From Streptomyces albicerus (GTDB lineage: Bacteria > Actinomycetota > Actinomycetes > Streptomycetales > Streptomycetaceae), in assembly GCF_008905045.1 (NCBI RefSeq), contig NZ_VWMY01000051.1, positions 20,995 to 84,994 on the forward strand: a stretch of DNA of 64,000 nucleotides, in the 5' to 3' direction. The notes below the pieces were generated by a model, which saw only the letters and a list, made by a program, of their open reading frames with translations, was not told the DNA's origin and did not search any database. Position 1 is the stretch's first letter; every line of letters begins with the position of its first letter. This document shows positions 36,487 through 45,465 of the stretch, one piece after another. The translations under genes were made by a program, and so were the position numbers.

Positions 36487-38421
36487 ATGTGTGGCATCGC
36501 AGGCACTTACCGATGGCCGGACGGCAAGGTCGTGACCGACCGGCTCACCGATACCCTCGCCCACCGCGGTCCGGACGGCGCGGGCCGGTACAGCCACGCC
36601 TTCGGTGACGGCGACGTGCAACTCGGGCACCGCCGGCTGGCCATCATCGACCTGTCCGAGACCGGCGCCCAGCCGATGGTCTCGGACGGCCTGGCGCTCA
36701 CGTACAACGGCGAGCTGTACAACGCGCCCGAGCTGCGTGCCGAGCTGGCAGCCGCTGGGGTGCGCTTCCGCGGTACCTCCGACACCGAGGTGCTGCTCGA
36801 GGCCTGGCGGCGCTGGGGCACGGACTGCCTGCCCCGGCTGCGCGGCATGTTCGCGTTCGGGATCTTCGACGAGCGAACCGGTGAACTGGTGCTCGCCCGC
36901 GACCAGCTCGGCATCAAGCCGCTGTTCCTGCTCCGGCGCGGCGGGGGCCTGGTGTTCGCCTCCGAGCTCAAGGCGCTCGCCGCCGCGACCGGCGGGTCGC
37001 TGGAGGTGGACCATGGGGCGCTGGTGGCCTCGCTGCTGTACTACTGGGTGCCGGACTCACGGTGCGCGTTCCGCGAAGCGGAGAAGCTGCCGCCGGGGAG
37101 CTGGATGAGGTTCCGGCCCGACGGCCGGGTGGAGCGCGGCCGGTACTGGCACCTCAAGGACGTCGCCGCGGAGGGCCGGGAGCGGGCGCGGGCCGGCGAG
37201 CAGCCGGACATAGGTGCCATCGTCGAGGAGTCGACTCGGCGCCATCTGCTCTCCGACGTGCCCGTGGCGACCTTTCTCTCCGGCGGCCTCGACTCCAGCT
37301 ACCTGACCGCGCTGGCGGCCCGCGACCGACCCGGGATCTCCGCTTACACGATCGGGTTCCGCGCCGAGGACGCCAGATTCGAGGCCATGCCGGACGATCT
37401 TCGCTATGCCCGGCAAGTGGCCGAGCGGTTCGGCGTCGACCTGCATGAGATCGAAATCGCTCCGAACGTGCTCGACCTGCTGCCGCAGATGACGTACCAC
37501 CTGGACGAGCCGATCGGCGACCCCGCCGCGATCAACACGTTCCTGATCTGCGAGGCCGCCCGGGAGGCCGGGGTCAAGGTGATGCTCTCGGGGATGGGGG
37601 CCGACGAGCTGTTCGCCGGGTACCGCAAGCACCTGGCCAACCTGCTCGCGCTGCGCTACCAGCGCGTCCCGCGGCCCCTGCGGCGTGGCCTGTCCAGGGC
37701 CGTGGACCGGCTGCCGGTCGCCACCGCCCGCCGGGGGTACCGGTCGGTGCGCTTCGCGAAGCGGTTCCTCTCCTTCGCCGATCTGCCGGAGGAGACCGCG
37801 TTCCGGCGCAGCTACACCATGTACGACCAGGACGAGCTGCTCGCCCTGGTCGATCCGGACCTGGCCGGGACGGTCGACGACGTGCTGACCGAGCATGCGG
37901 ACATCTACCAGGACAACGACCTCGACGACTTCGTCAACCGCATGTGCCTGGGCGACGCCCGGATGTTCCTGCCGGGCCTGAACCTCGCCTACACGGACCG
38001 GTCGAGCATGGCCGCGTCGACCGAGGTGCGGGTGCCGTACGTGGACGTCGAGGTGGTCAAGGCGGCGTTCGCCGTGCCCGGCGATCGCAAGATCGTCGGA
38101 CGGCAGGGCAAGGCCGTCCTCAAGGAGGCGGCGTCCTCGATCCTGCCCCGGGAGATCGTGTACCGGCCCAAGGGCCTGTTCAGCGCCCCGCTGCGCGCCT
38201 GGATGAGCCGGGATCTGGCGCCGCTGGTGCGCGAGGTGGTGAACGACGGCGTGCTCGTCAATTCCGGTTTCCTGCGCCGCGACGCGCTGGCGCGGATGGT
38301 CGCCGAGGACGCCGCCGGGCAGCGGGACTTCTCCAAGCATCTGTGGCATGTGCTGACCCTCGAGTACTGGTATCGCGGCGCGACCTCTGGGTCCGGCCAG
38401 AGCACTCGGTTATCGGCTTAG
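36487..38421 (+). CDS. asnB: Asparagine synthase-like glutamine-dependent amidotransferase
   Basis: The 644-residue product has an N-terminal glutaminase: MCGIAGTYRWPDG with the Cys2 nucleophile, LAHRGPDGAG, and LGHRRLAIIDLSETGAQPM. The synthetase domain has TFLSGGLDSSYLTALA (the ATP pyrophosphatase SGGxDS loop), MGADELFAGYRKH and STEVRVPYVDVEVV. In EPS loci such enzymes, including WbpS-type ones, often amidate a uronic acid rather than aspartate. With the AlgD-like enzyme two genes upstream of the co-polymerases, uronamide formation is a fair guess. The start is 3 bases after the previous stop, with GGAGGCGG just upstream. Confidence 0.9.
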   Translation: MCGIAGTYRWPDGKVVTDRLTDTLAHRGPDGAGRYSHAFGDGDVQLGHRRLAIIDLSETGAQPMVSDGLALTYNGELYNAPELRAELAAAGVRFRGTSDTEVLLEAWRRWGTDCLPRLRGMFAFGIFDERTGELVLARDQLGIKPLFLLRRGGGLVFASELKALAAATGGSLEVDHGALVASLLYYWVPDSRCAFREAEKLPPGSWMRFRPDGRVERGRYWHLKDVAAEGRERARAGEQPDIGAIVEESTRRHLLSDVPVATFLSGGLDSSYLTALAARDRPGISAYTIGFRAEDARFEAMPDDLRYARQVAERFGVDLHEIEIAPNVLDLLPQMTYHLDEPIGDPAAINTFLICEAAREAGVKVMLSGMGADELFAGYRKHLANLLALRYQRVPRPLRRGLSRAVDRLPVATARRGYRSVRFAKRFLSFADLPEETAFRRSYTMYDQDELLALVDPDLAGTVDDVLTEHADIYQDNDLDDFVNRMCLGDARMFLPGLNLAYTDRSSMAASTEVRVPYVDVEVVKAAFAVPGDRKIVGRQGKAVLKEAASSILPREIVYRPKGLFSAPLRAWMSRDLAPLVREVVNDGVLVNSGFLRRDALARMVAEDAAGQRDFSKHLWHVLTLEYWYRGATSGSGQSTRLSA

Positions 38422-38438
38422 GAATCAGAGGAGTTCGG

Positions 38439-40640
38439 GTGAAACAGGTTGTGCAGAACTACAAGAGCGGCGAGCTGGCGGTGCTCGACGTGCCGGTGCC
38501 GGGGTGCAAGCCGGGCGGTGTGCTGGTCCGCAGCGCCTACTCGCTGATATCGACCGGAACCGAGCTCATGAAGGTGTCCGAGGCCGGTATGTCGATGCTG
38601 GGCAAGGCCCGCTCCCGGCCGGACCAGGTGGCCAAGGTCATGCAGAGCGTGGCCACCAACGGGGTGCCCGCCACCTACCGCAAGGTGATGGGCAAGCTGG
38701 ACTCCTACACTCCGCTGGGCTACTCGCTGTGCGGGGTGGTCGAGCAGGTCGGCGCCGGCATCGACGACGTGAAGGTCGGCGACCTCGTAGCCTGCGCCGG
38801 CAACGAGCACGCGTTGCACGCCGAGCTGAACTGGGTGCCGAAGAACCTCTACGCCCCGGTGCCGGACGGCCTCGCGCCGCGGCACGCGGCCTTCGGCACC
38901 GTCGGGTCGATCGCGATGCAGGGCGTCCGCCAAGGCGAGTCGCAGCTCGGCGAAGTGGCACTGGTCATCGGCCTCGGGCTGATCGGGCAGCTGGTGGTGC
39001 AGCTCCTTACCGCCTCGGGAGTCCGCGTCGTCGGGGTCGACCCCGACCCGGTGCGCTGCGAGCTGGCCGAGCGGCTGGGCGCCGCGGCCTGCGGCGATCC
39101 CGCGTCGGCGGCCGTGGAAGCCACCGTCGCCGAGCTCACCGGCGGTCACGGCGTGGACCAGGTGTACCTGGCCGCCGGCGGCGGCAGCAACCAGCCCGTC
39201 GAGCTGGCCGCCCGGCTCTGCCGGGACCGCGGCCGGGTCGTCGACATCGGCAAGTGCCGCCTGGACCTGCCGTGGAACGCGTACTACGAGAAGGAGCTCG
39301 ACGTCCGGTTCTCCCGCAGTTACGGCCCCGGGCGCTACGACCCGTCGTACGAACTGGAGGGACGGGACTACCCGATCGGCTACGTGCGTTGGACCGAGCG
39401 CCGCAACCTGGCGTGCTTCCTCGATCTCCTCGCCCACGGCAGCGTCGACGTGGAGCCCTTGGTCTCCCACATCGCCGACTTCGATGACGCCGTCGAGACG
39501 TACCAGAGCCTGAAGGACGGCGACCTGAAGGCCGTGGCTGTGCTGTTCCGGTACCCCGGCCCCGTTGAACACACAGCGGAAGCGGCGGAAGCGGGGGCCC
39601 CGGCGGTGGCCGTGCCCGCGGTGAAGCGACCCAGCGGCGGAGTGTCCACGCCGGCCCGGGCCGCCAAGGCGCCGGTGCGCCTCGCGTTCGTCGGCGCGGG
39701 AAACTACGCGACGTCGATGCTGCTGCCGCACCTGGCACAGCGCGACGGCGTCGAGTTGTCGACCGTCGTCACCACGACGGCGCTGTCCGCGGCCAACGCG
39801 CAGCGGAAGTTCGGCTTCGCCGAGGCAACCACCGATCTCGACGCCGTGCTCGGCGACAAGTCCATCGACGCGGTGTTCGTGGTCACCCGGCACAGCTCAC
39901 ACGCCGAACTGACCCGCAGAGCGCTCCTTGCCGGCAAGACGGTGTTCGTGGAGAAGCCCCTGGCTCTCACCGAGGACGAGCTGGCCGGCGTGCTCGCGGC
40001 GGTGGAGGAGTCCGGCAACGACCGGCTGCAGGTGGGCTTCAATCGCCGGTTCGCGCCGCTGCTGCAGGAGGCCAGAAAGCGGTTCGGCGCCCGGACCGGT
40101 CCGGCGAGTCTCCGCTATCTGGTCAACGCGGGCCGGCTGCAGCATGGCAGCTGGTACCTCCAACAGGGCACCGAGGGCTCGCGGTTCGCCGGCGAGGGCG
40201 GACACTTCATCGACACGGCGAGCTGGCTGCTCGCGGCCGACCCGGTCTCGGTGTACGCGGCCGCCACGTCCGGCAACGAGGACCTGCAGGTCGTGCTGCG
40301 CTACCCGGATGGGTCCACCGCCACCATCAGCTACGTCACCACCGGCGCGCCCAGCTTCCCCAAGGAGACACTGGACCTTGTCGCGGACGGCAAGGTGCTG
40401 CGGCTCGACGACTTCGTCCGTGCCTCGGTCTACGGCCGCAAGCGGTGGGTCAGTTCGCGGCTGCCCAAGGCCCGGGACAAGGGCCAGAACGCCGAACTGG
40501 CCGCGTTCATCAAGGCTGTGCGGACCGGCGGGCCGATGCCGGTGCCGCTGGAGTCGCTGGTCGCCACCACGGCGGCCACCCTCGCCGTGCAGGCCGGCCT
40601 GGCGGGCGGCGCGCCGGTGACGTTGGCGAGGGCGCGATGA
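38439..40640 (+). CDS. Two-domain oxidoreductase (MDR dehydrogenase + Gfo/Idh/MocA)
   Basis: A fusion of about 733 residues. Residues 1-370 are a medium-chain dehydrogenase: LISTGTELMKVSE, TPLGYSLCGVVEQVGAGIDD, and VALVIGLGLIGQLVVQLLTA for NAD(P). A 35-residue Ala/Pro/Lys linker follows. Residues about 405-733 are a Gfo/Idh/MocA oxidoreductase: RLAFVGAGNYATSMLLPHLA, FVVTRHSSHAEL, FVEKPLALTEDELAG and GEGGHFIDTASWLLAADPVS. This bi-domain form recurs in EPS clusters next to heparinase-like genes. The reaction is not established, but redox change of an NDP-sugar or polymer end is likely. GTG 38439 follows GAGGAGTTC. The stop overlaps the next start by 4 bases. Confidence 0.88.
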   Translation: MKQVVQNYKSGELAVLDVPVPGCKPGGVLVRSAYSLISTGTELMKVSEAGMSMLGKARSRPDQVAKVMQSVATNGVPATYRKVMGKLDSYTPLGYSLCGVVEQVGAGIDDVKVGDLVACAGNEHALHAELNWVPKNLYAPVPDGLAPRHAAFGTVGSIAMQGVRQGESQLGEVALVIGLGLIGQLVVQLLTASGVRVVGVDPDPVRCELAERLGAAACGDPASAAVEATVAELTGGHGVDQVYLAAGGGSNQPVELAARLCRDRGRVVDIGKCRLDLPWNAYYEKELDVRFSRSYGPGRYDPSYELEGRDYPIGYVRWTERRNLACFLDLLAHGSVDVEPLVSHIADFDDAVETYQSLKDGDLKAVAVLFRYPGPVEHTAEAAEAGAPAVAVPAVKRPSGGVSTPARAAKAPVRLAFVGAGNYATSMLLPHLAQRDGVELSTVVTTTALSAANAQRKFGFAEATTDLDAVLGDKSIDAVFVVTRHSSHAELTRRALLAGKTVFVEKPLALTEDELAGVLAAVEESGNDRLQVGFNRRFAPLLQEARKRFGARTGPASLRYLVNAGRLQHGSWYLQQGTEGSRFAGEGGHFIDTASWLLAADPVSVYAAATSGNEDLQVVLRYPDGSTATISYVTTGAPSFPKETLDLVADGKVLRLDDFVRASVYGRKRWVSSRLPKARDKGQNAELAAFIKAVRTGGPMPVPLESLVATTAATLAVQAGLAGGAPVTLARAR

Positions 40641-42613
40641 CGATGAGCGCGGGCTGGTACCTGCGACGGCTGTCCCGGATGGGACCGCGGGAGGTCGGCG
40701 GCCGGGTGGGCGACGCGGTGCGCAGGCGGCGGTGGCGGTCGGCGCGGCCCAACTGCCCGACGGTGACCGGCGCCCGGTTCACCGCGGTACTGCCCGCCGG
40801 GACGATCGCCGCGGTGCCACCGGACGCCGCGAAACGTCTCATCGCCGAGGCGGACCGGCTGATGTACGGGCACGCCGAGTACTTCGGGGTGGTCCGCGAC
40901 GACCTGACCGACCCGGACTGGTGGTGCGACCCGAAGACCGGGCGCCGGGCTCCGTGGGGCTACGCCTTCGACGTGCCCTACCGGAACGAGAACGCGGTCG
41001 GGGACATCAAGCAGATCTGGGAGCTGTCGCGGCATCAGTACCTCACCCAGCTCGCCGCCGCTTACGCGATCACCGGGAACGAGCGGTACGCCGAGCGCGT
41101 GGCCGAGCACCTGCGGTCGTGGTGGGCGGCCAACCCACCGCTGCGCGGCGTGCACTGGATCAGCGGCATCGAGCTGGGCATCCGGCTGCTTTCCTGGGTG
41201 TGGATCCGCCGGCTGCTCGACGGCTGGCCGGGCGTGGCCGGTCTTTTCGAGGGCAACCCGGTGGCGCTGAACCAGATCTGGCACCACCAGCGCTGGCTGG
41301 CCGCCTTCCCCAGCCGGGGGTCTTCGGCGAACAACCACGTCATCGCCGAGGCCGCCGGGCAGCTCGCAGCGTCCTGCGCGTTCGGCTGGTTCCCCTCCTC
41401 GGCGCGTTGGCGAGCCGAGGCGCTGCGATCCCTTGAGCGGCACCTGCGAAGCAACACCTTCCCCTCCGGCCTCAACCGCGAGCTGGCCACCGAGTATCAC
41501 GGACTCGTGCTGGAGCTCGGCCTGGCCGCGGTGGCCGAGGCGGATGCCGCCAGCGTGCCGGTCCCCGCGTCCATCCGGCTGGTGCTGCTGCGGATGACCG
41601 ACGCGCTCGCGGCCATCGTGGACAACCGGCTACGGCCACCGCGCCAGGGGGACGCGGACGACGGGCACGGTCTGGTCCTGGACGGCGCGGGCACCGACCG
41701 CTGGGCCTCGCTGCTGGCCACCGGGGACGCCGTGTTCGGCCGGCTCGCCTGGTGGCCGGCGGTGACCGGCACCGATGTGCGCACCCCGCTGCTGGCCGCG
41801 CTCATCCGGCCGTACTCGGACAGTGGAACCGCACCGGCCGTGACCCGCCCGGCAAGCCGACCGGCCCACTTCGCCGACGCGGGCATGACCATCCTGCGCG
41901 GTCCGGAGGAGATCTGGTGCCGCAGCGACGGTGGTCCGCACGGCTTCCTGTCCATCGCCGCGCATGCCCACGCGGACGCGCTGTCCGTGGAGGTCCGGCA
42001 CGACGGGGTCGACGTGCTCGCCGACGCGGGGACGTACTGCTACCACGGGCAGCCCCAGTGGCGGCAGTACTTCCGCTCGACCCTCGGCCACAACACCCTG
42101 CAGCTGGACGGCAGTGACCAGTCCGTCTCCGGCGGCCCGTTCCTGTGGACGCGGCATGCCACGAGCCGCGTCCTGGCCGCGGACACATCCGGTACCTCCG
42201 ACGGGGGGACGGCCCGCTGGTGTGCCGAGCACGACGGTTACCAGCGCTCCATGCACCGCCGCCGGGTGGAACTGACGGCCGCGAGCCAGGAGCTGAGGGT
42301 CGTGGACGAGGTCCGCGGCCAACACAGCCCGCGCCGGGACGTACGCCTGGCGTTCCACCTCGGCCCGGCGATCGCCGCGGACCTGGTGGGGAACCGGGCC
42401 GTGCTCACCTGGATCCGGGAGGGCGAGGGGCGCTCCGCGGTGCTTGACCTGCCCGGGCAGCTGAGCTGGCGGGCGCATCGCGGTGAGACCGACCCGCCGC
42501 TGGGCTGGTACTCCCCCGGCTTCGGGCGCAAGGAACCCACCACAACGCTGGTCGGCACCGGTTTCGCCGTCGGCGCGGAGGAGTTCACCACCGCACTCAG
42601 GTTTCGCGGATAG
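40637..42613 (+). CDS. Heparinase II/III-family polysaccharide lyase-like protein
   Basis: The 658-residue product has an alpha/alpha toroid N-terminal domain (DIKQIWELSRHQYLTQLAAA, RGVHWISGIELGIRLLSWVW, GSSANNHVIAEAAGQLAAS) and the Hepar_II_III beta domain (SIAAHAHADALSVEVRHDGV, ADAGTYCYHGQPQWRQYFRS, TLGHNTLQLDGSDQSVSGGP). The family cleaves uronic-acid polymers by beta-elimination. No signal peptide is evident, which is common for EPS-locus members. In this locus it likely acts on the uronate-containing polymer or oligosaccharide. ATG 40637 overlaps the previous stop. Confidence 0.87.
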   Translation: MTMSAGWYLRRLSRMGPREVGGRVGDAVRRRRWRSARPNCPTVTGARFTAVLPAGTIAAVPPDAAKRLIAEADRLMYGHAEYFGVVRDDLTDPDWWCDPKTGRRAPWGYAFDVPYRNENAVGDIKQIWELSRHQYLTQLAAAYAITGNERYAERVAEHLRSWWAANPPLRGVHWISGIELGIRLLSWVWIRRLLDGWPGVAGLFEGNPVALNQIWHHQRWLAAFPSRGSSANNHVIAEAAGQLAASCAFGWFPSSARWRAEALRSLERHLRSNTFPSGLNRELATEYHGLVLELGLAAVAEADAASVPVPASIRLVLLRMTDALAAIVDNRLRPPRQGDADDGHGLVLDGAGTDRWASLLATGDAVFGRLAWWPAVTGTDVRTPLLAALIRPYSDSGTAPAVTRPASRPAHFADAGMTILRGPEEIWCRSDGGPHGFLSIAAHAHADALSVEVRHDGVDVLADAGTYCYHGQPQWRQYFRSTLGHNTLQLDGSDQSVSGGPFLWTRHATSRVLAADTSGTSDGGTARWCAEHDGYQRSMHRRRVELTAASQELRVVDEVRGQHSPRRDVRLAFHLGPAIAADLVGNRAVLTWIREGEGRSAVLDLPGQLSWRAHRGETDPPLGWYSPGFGRKEPTTTLVGTGFAVGAEEFTTALRFRG

Positions 42614-42621
42614 GGGGGCGC

Positions 42622-44145
42622 GTGGGGATCAAGAGGCGGCACTGGGCGTCGGCGGCGGCACCGCTGGCGCTGGCCCTGCTGGCGGCGACCGGCTGTGACG
42701 GCACGTCGGACGCCGGGGCAAAGCCGACCCCCGCGCCGTCGTCCACGTCCGTGGCCCGGGTATGCGCCAAGCCCGCGGCCGGGCCGGCGAAGGCGCCGGC
42801 GGGCGCGGTGACGGTCGATCCCGCGGTGGTCGGTGACTTGGCAGCGAAGACCAAGAGCAGCCCCCCGAGCACCACGTTCTGGCTTCGACCGGGCAAGCAC
42901 AGGCTCGACCCGGACCGCTACGCCCAGGTCCTTCCCAAGGAGGGGAACCGCTACATCGGCGCGCCGGGCGCGGTGCTCGACGGCGGGAAGAAGAACCAGT
43001 ACGCGTTCGGCGGCAGTGCCGACAACGTCACGATCCGCTATCTGACCGTGCAGCGTTTCGTCGCACCGCACGACGAGGGCGTGGTCAACCACGACTCGGC
43101 CGACGGGTGGGTGATCGAGCACGCGACGATCCAGTACAACTCCGCCGCCGGGCTGATGGCCGGGGCCCGCCAGCAGGTCCGCGCCAGCTGCCTGCGCGAC
43201 AACGGGCAGTACGGCATGAACGCGTACAAGGCCGGTGACTCCATCCGCGGCCTGGTGGTCGAGGGCAACGAGATCGTGGGCAACAACACCGGCGACTGGG
43301 AGCGGCGGCGGGAGGGCTGTGGCTGCACCGGAGGCATCAAGTTCTGGGCCGTCAACGGCGCCGACATACGCGGCAACTGGGTGCACGACAACCGCGGAAC
43401 AGGGTTGTGGGCGGACACGAACAACAACGACTTCCGCATCGAGAACAACGTGCTCGAGGCCAACGACGGTGCCGCGCTGATCTACGAGACCAGCTACAAC
43501 GCGGTCATCCGGAACAACAAGATCCGGCAGAACAACTGGGTCGAGGGCCGCAGGGAAGCCGCCCGCGGCGACAACTTCCCGTTCGCGACCGTCTACCTGT
43601 CCGAGTCCGGCGGCGAACCACGGGTCAAAGCACGCACCGACAAGGTCGAGGTCTACCGGAACGTGCTGGAGAACAACTGGTCCGGGATCACCCTGTGGGA
43701 GAATGCCGACCGGTTCTGCAACAGCCCGGCCAACACCTCGTCCGGTGACTGCACCTTGCTGGTGCCGGACTCAGACCGCTGCGCGCAGCCGGCGATCGCC
43801 AAGCCACCGCTCTACGCCGACTGCCGGTGGAAGACCCAGCGGGTGGACATCCACGACAACCGCTTCGTGCTGGACAAGTCCGTCGTCAAGTGCACGGCGA
43901 AGTGCGACCGCATGGCGGTCCTTGCCAACTACGGCACCTATCCGGACTGGTCGCCGTACAAGGGCGAGCGGGTGGCCGAGGCGATCACCCGCAAGCAGGA
44001 CAACCGCTGGCACGACAACGTCTACCTCGGACCGTGGAAATTCGTCGCCTACGACCCGAGCCGGGTACTCACCTTCGGGAAGTGGCAGGGCACGCCGTAC
44101 CAGCAGGACGCGGGCAGCACCTTCCGGGCACGGGCCGGTGGTTGA
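42622..44145 (+). CDS. Right-handed beta-helix lipoprotein
   Basis: The 507-residue product has a lipoprotein signal: basic start, hydrophobic stretch, lipobox LAATGC (Cys about residue 29), then a Ser/Pro/Ala-rich tether. The mature part is a parallel beta-helix of the pectate lyase/epimerase fold, with many Asn turns: VTIRYLTVQRF, VIEHATIQYNSAAG, VEGNEIVGNNTGDWE, ADIRGNWVHDNRGTGLWADT and RIENNVLEANDGAALIY. Beta-helix proteins of this fold bind, cut or epimerise uronate polymers. It would sit outside the membrane. The catalytic type is not decided. GTG 42622 follows TAGGGGGGC. Confidence 0.83.
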   Translation: MGIKRRHWASAAAPLALALLAATGCDGTSDAGAKPTPAPSSTSVARVCAKPAAGPAKAPAGAVTVDPAVVGDLAAKTKSSPPSTTFWLRPGKHRLDPDRYAQVLPKEGNRYIGAPGAVLDGGKKNQYAFGGSADNVTIRYLTVQRFVAPHDEGVVNHDSADGWVIEHATIQYNSAAGLMAGARQQVRASCLRDNGQYGMNAYKAGDSIRGLVVEGNEIVGNNTGDWERRREGCGCTGGIKFWAVNGADIRGNWVHDNRGTGLWADTNNNDFRIENNVLEANDGAALIYETSYNAVIRNNKIRQNNWVEGRREAARGDNFPFATVYLSESGGEPRVKARTDKVEVYRNVLENNWSGITLWENADRFCNSPANTSSGDCTLLVPDSDRCAQPAIAKPPLYADCRWKTQRVDIHDNRFVLDKSVVKCTAKCDRMAVLANYGTYPDWSPYKGERVAEAITRKQDNRWHDNVYLGPWKFVAYDPSRVLTFGKWQGTPYQQDAGSTFRARAGG

Positions 44146-44146
44146 G

Positions 44147-45463
44147 ATGGGCGCAGACCTGCGGCGCGGGGGGCTGCCGGGCGGACCGGACACGGCAGGC
44201 ACACGGCCCGGCGCCGAACCGCGCCCGGCCGGCACACCGAGGATCGTCGGAATCGTCTGGGGGTTGCTGATCCTCAACACGCTCGGCTCCGCCGGGGCGA
44301 AGACCATCGTCCCGCTGCCCCGCTCCCTCATCCAGATGGCCACCATGGGCGCGCTGGTCGCCGCGTTCGCGCTGGCGCTCGCGGTCAATCTCCGGCTGCG
44401 CATCCGAGCGAGTGCCTACCTGTTCCTGCTCACCCTGCTGCTGGTGCCGAGCGTGATCGCCAGCGCGAACCTGGAGTCCGGGTTCGGCGCGCTGTTCCGC
44501 TGCACCAGGCTGGCTCTGTTCATCGGCACGCTGTGGCTGCTCAGCCGCTGGTGGGATGGCGGCCTGGCGTTCGTCCGGCACCACATCCGGATCTACTTCG
44601 CGGTGCTCGGATCGGTGGCCGCCGGCCTGGTCATCTCACCGGGCGCGGCCCTGCCCGAGATCTACGGCGGACGCCTGGTCGGCGCGTTGTGGCCGCTCAC
44701 CCCGCCGCAGATCGGACAGTACGCAGCGGTGATCATCGGGCTCACCATGCTGCTCCTTCTGGGCCGCCGGACCGACCGGGCCAGCGCGGCGGTGGTCATC
44801 GTGCCGTCACTCGTCCTGCTCGCGTTGACCCATACCCGGACGGCCACGCTGGGCCTGATCATCGGCCTTGCGCTGGCGATCGGCTCGCTCATCCTGACCA
44901 GCGTCGCGGCCCGCCGGTTCTTCAGCTGGACGGTGCTGTGCGCCACGGTGGCCGCGGTGGGGTTCAGCTCCGCGCTCCAGGCGTGGTTCCTGCGCGGACA
45001 GAGCCAGGAGAACTTCTCCAACCTCACCGGTCGGGCCAAGGTCTGGGAGGCCCTGCTGGCAGCGCCCAGGACGACCGCGGACAAGGTGTTCGGCATGGGC
45101 CTGGGCGACAAGTCGTTCGGCGGGCTGCCGATCGACAACAGCTGGCTGGCCGTTTACCACGAACAGGGTCTGATCGGCATCGCCTTGGTGGCGGCAATCA
45201 TCATCGTGCTTGCCGGCGTCGCGTTGCTGCGGCCACCGTCGCTGTCGAGGGCCTGTGCGATCTTCCTGATCAGCTACTGCGCGATCGCGTCGTACACCGA
45301 GGCCGGGCTTGGCGACGCCTCGCCGTATCTGCTGCATCTGGCCCTGGCCGCCTCGCTGTTGGCGGCACCTGCCGAGGCCGCTCCCCTCTCGACGCCCGAA
45401 TCGACGCCCGAAGCCCCTCGACGACGCTTCCCGCGCTGGGCCCAAAGATCGGAGGTGACCTGA
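44147..45463 (+). CDS. O-antigen ligase / Wzy-type polymerase
   Basis: This membrane protein of about 438 residues has ten or so helices and is the predicted polymerase of locus 2. It has LALTHTRTATLGLIIGLALA, ENFSNLTGRAKVWEALL, DKVFGMGLGDKSFGGLPIDN and SWLAVYHEQGLIGIAL. The conserved outside loop with Thr/Arg and His fits the Wzy_C family. Start: ATG 44147, 1 base after the previous stop; GTG 44138 is a possible earlier one. The C-terminus is Pro/Glu-rich and cytoplasmic. Confidence 0.82.
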   Translation: MGADLRRGGLPGGPDTAGTRPGAEPRPAGTPRIVGIVWGLLILNTLGSAGAKTIVPLPRSLIQMATMGALVAAFALALAVNLRLRIRASAYLFLLTLLLVPSVIASANLESGFGALFRCTRLALFIGTLWLLSRWWDGGLAFVRHHIRIYFAVLGSVAAGLVISPGAALPEIYGGRLVGALWPLTPPQIGQYAAVIIGLTMLLLLGRRTDRASAAVVIVPSLVLLALTHTRTATLGLIIGLALAIGSLILTSVAARRFFSWTVLCATVAAVGFSSALQAWFLRGQSQENFSNLTGRAKVWEALLAAPRTTADKVFGMGLGDKSFGGLPIDNSWLAVYHEQGLIGIALVAAIIIVLAGVALLRPPSLSRACAIFLISYCAIASYTEAGLGDASPYLLHLALAASLLAAPAEAAPLSTPESTPEAPRRRFPRWAQRSEVT

Positions 45464-45465
45464 GC

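Noticed and set aside
35206..37014. Minus-strand open frame of 602 residues
   Set aside because: Covers parts of the second co-polymerase and asnB on the opposite strand; no motif and no ribosome-binding site.
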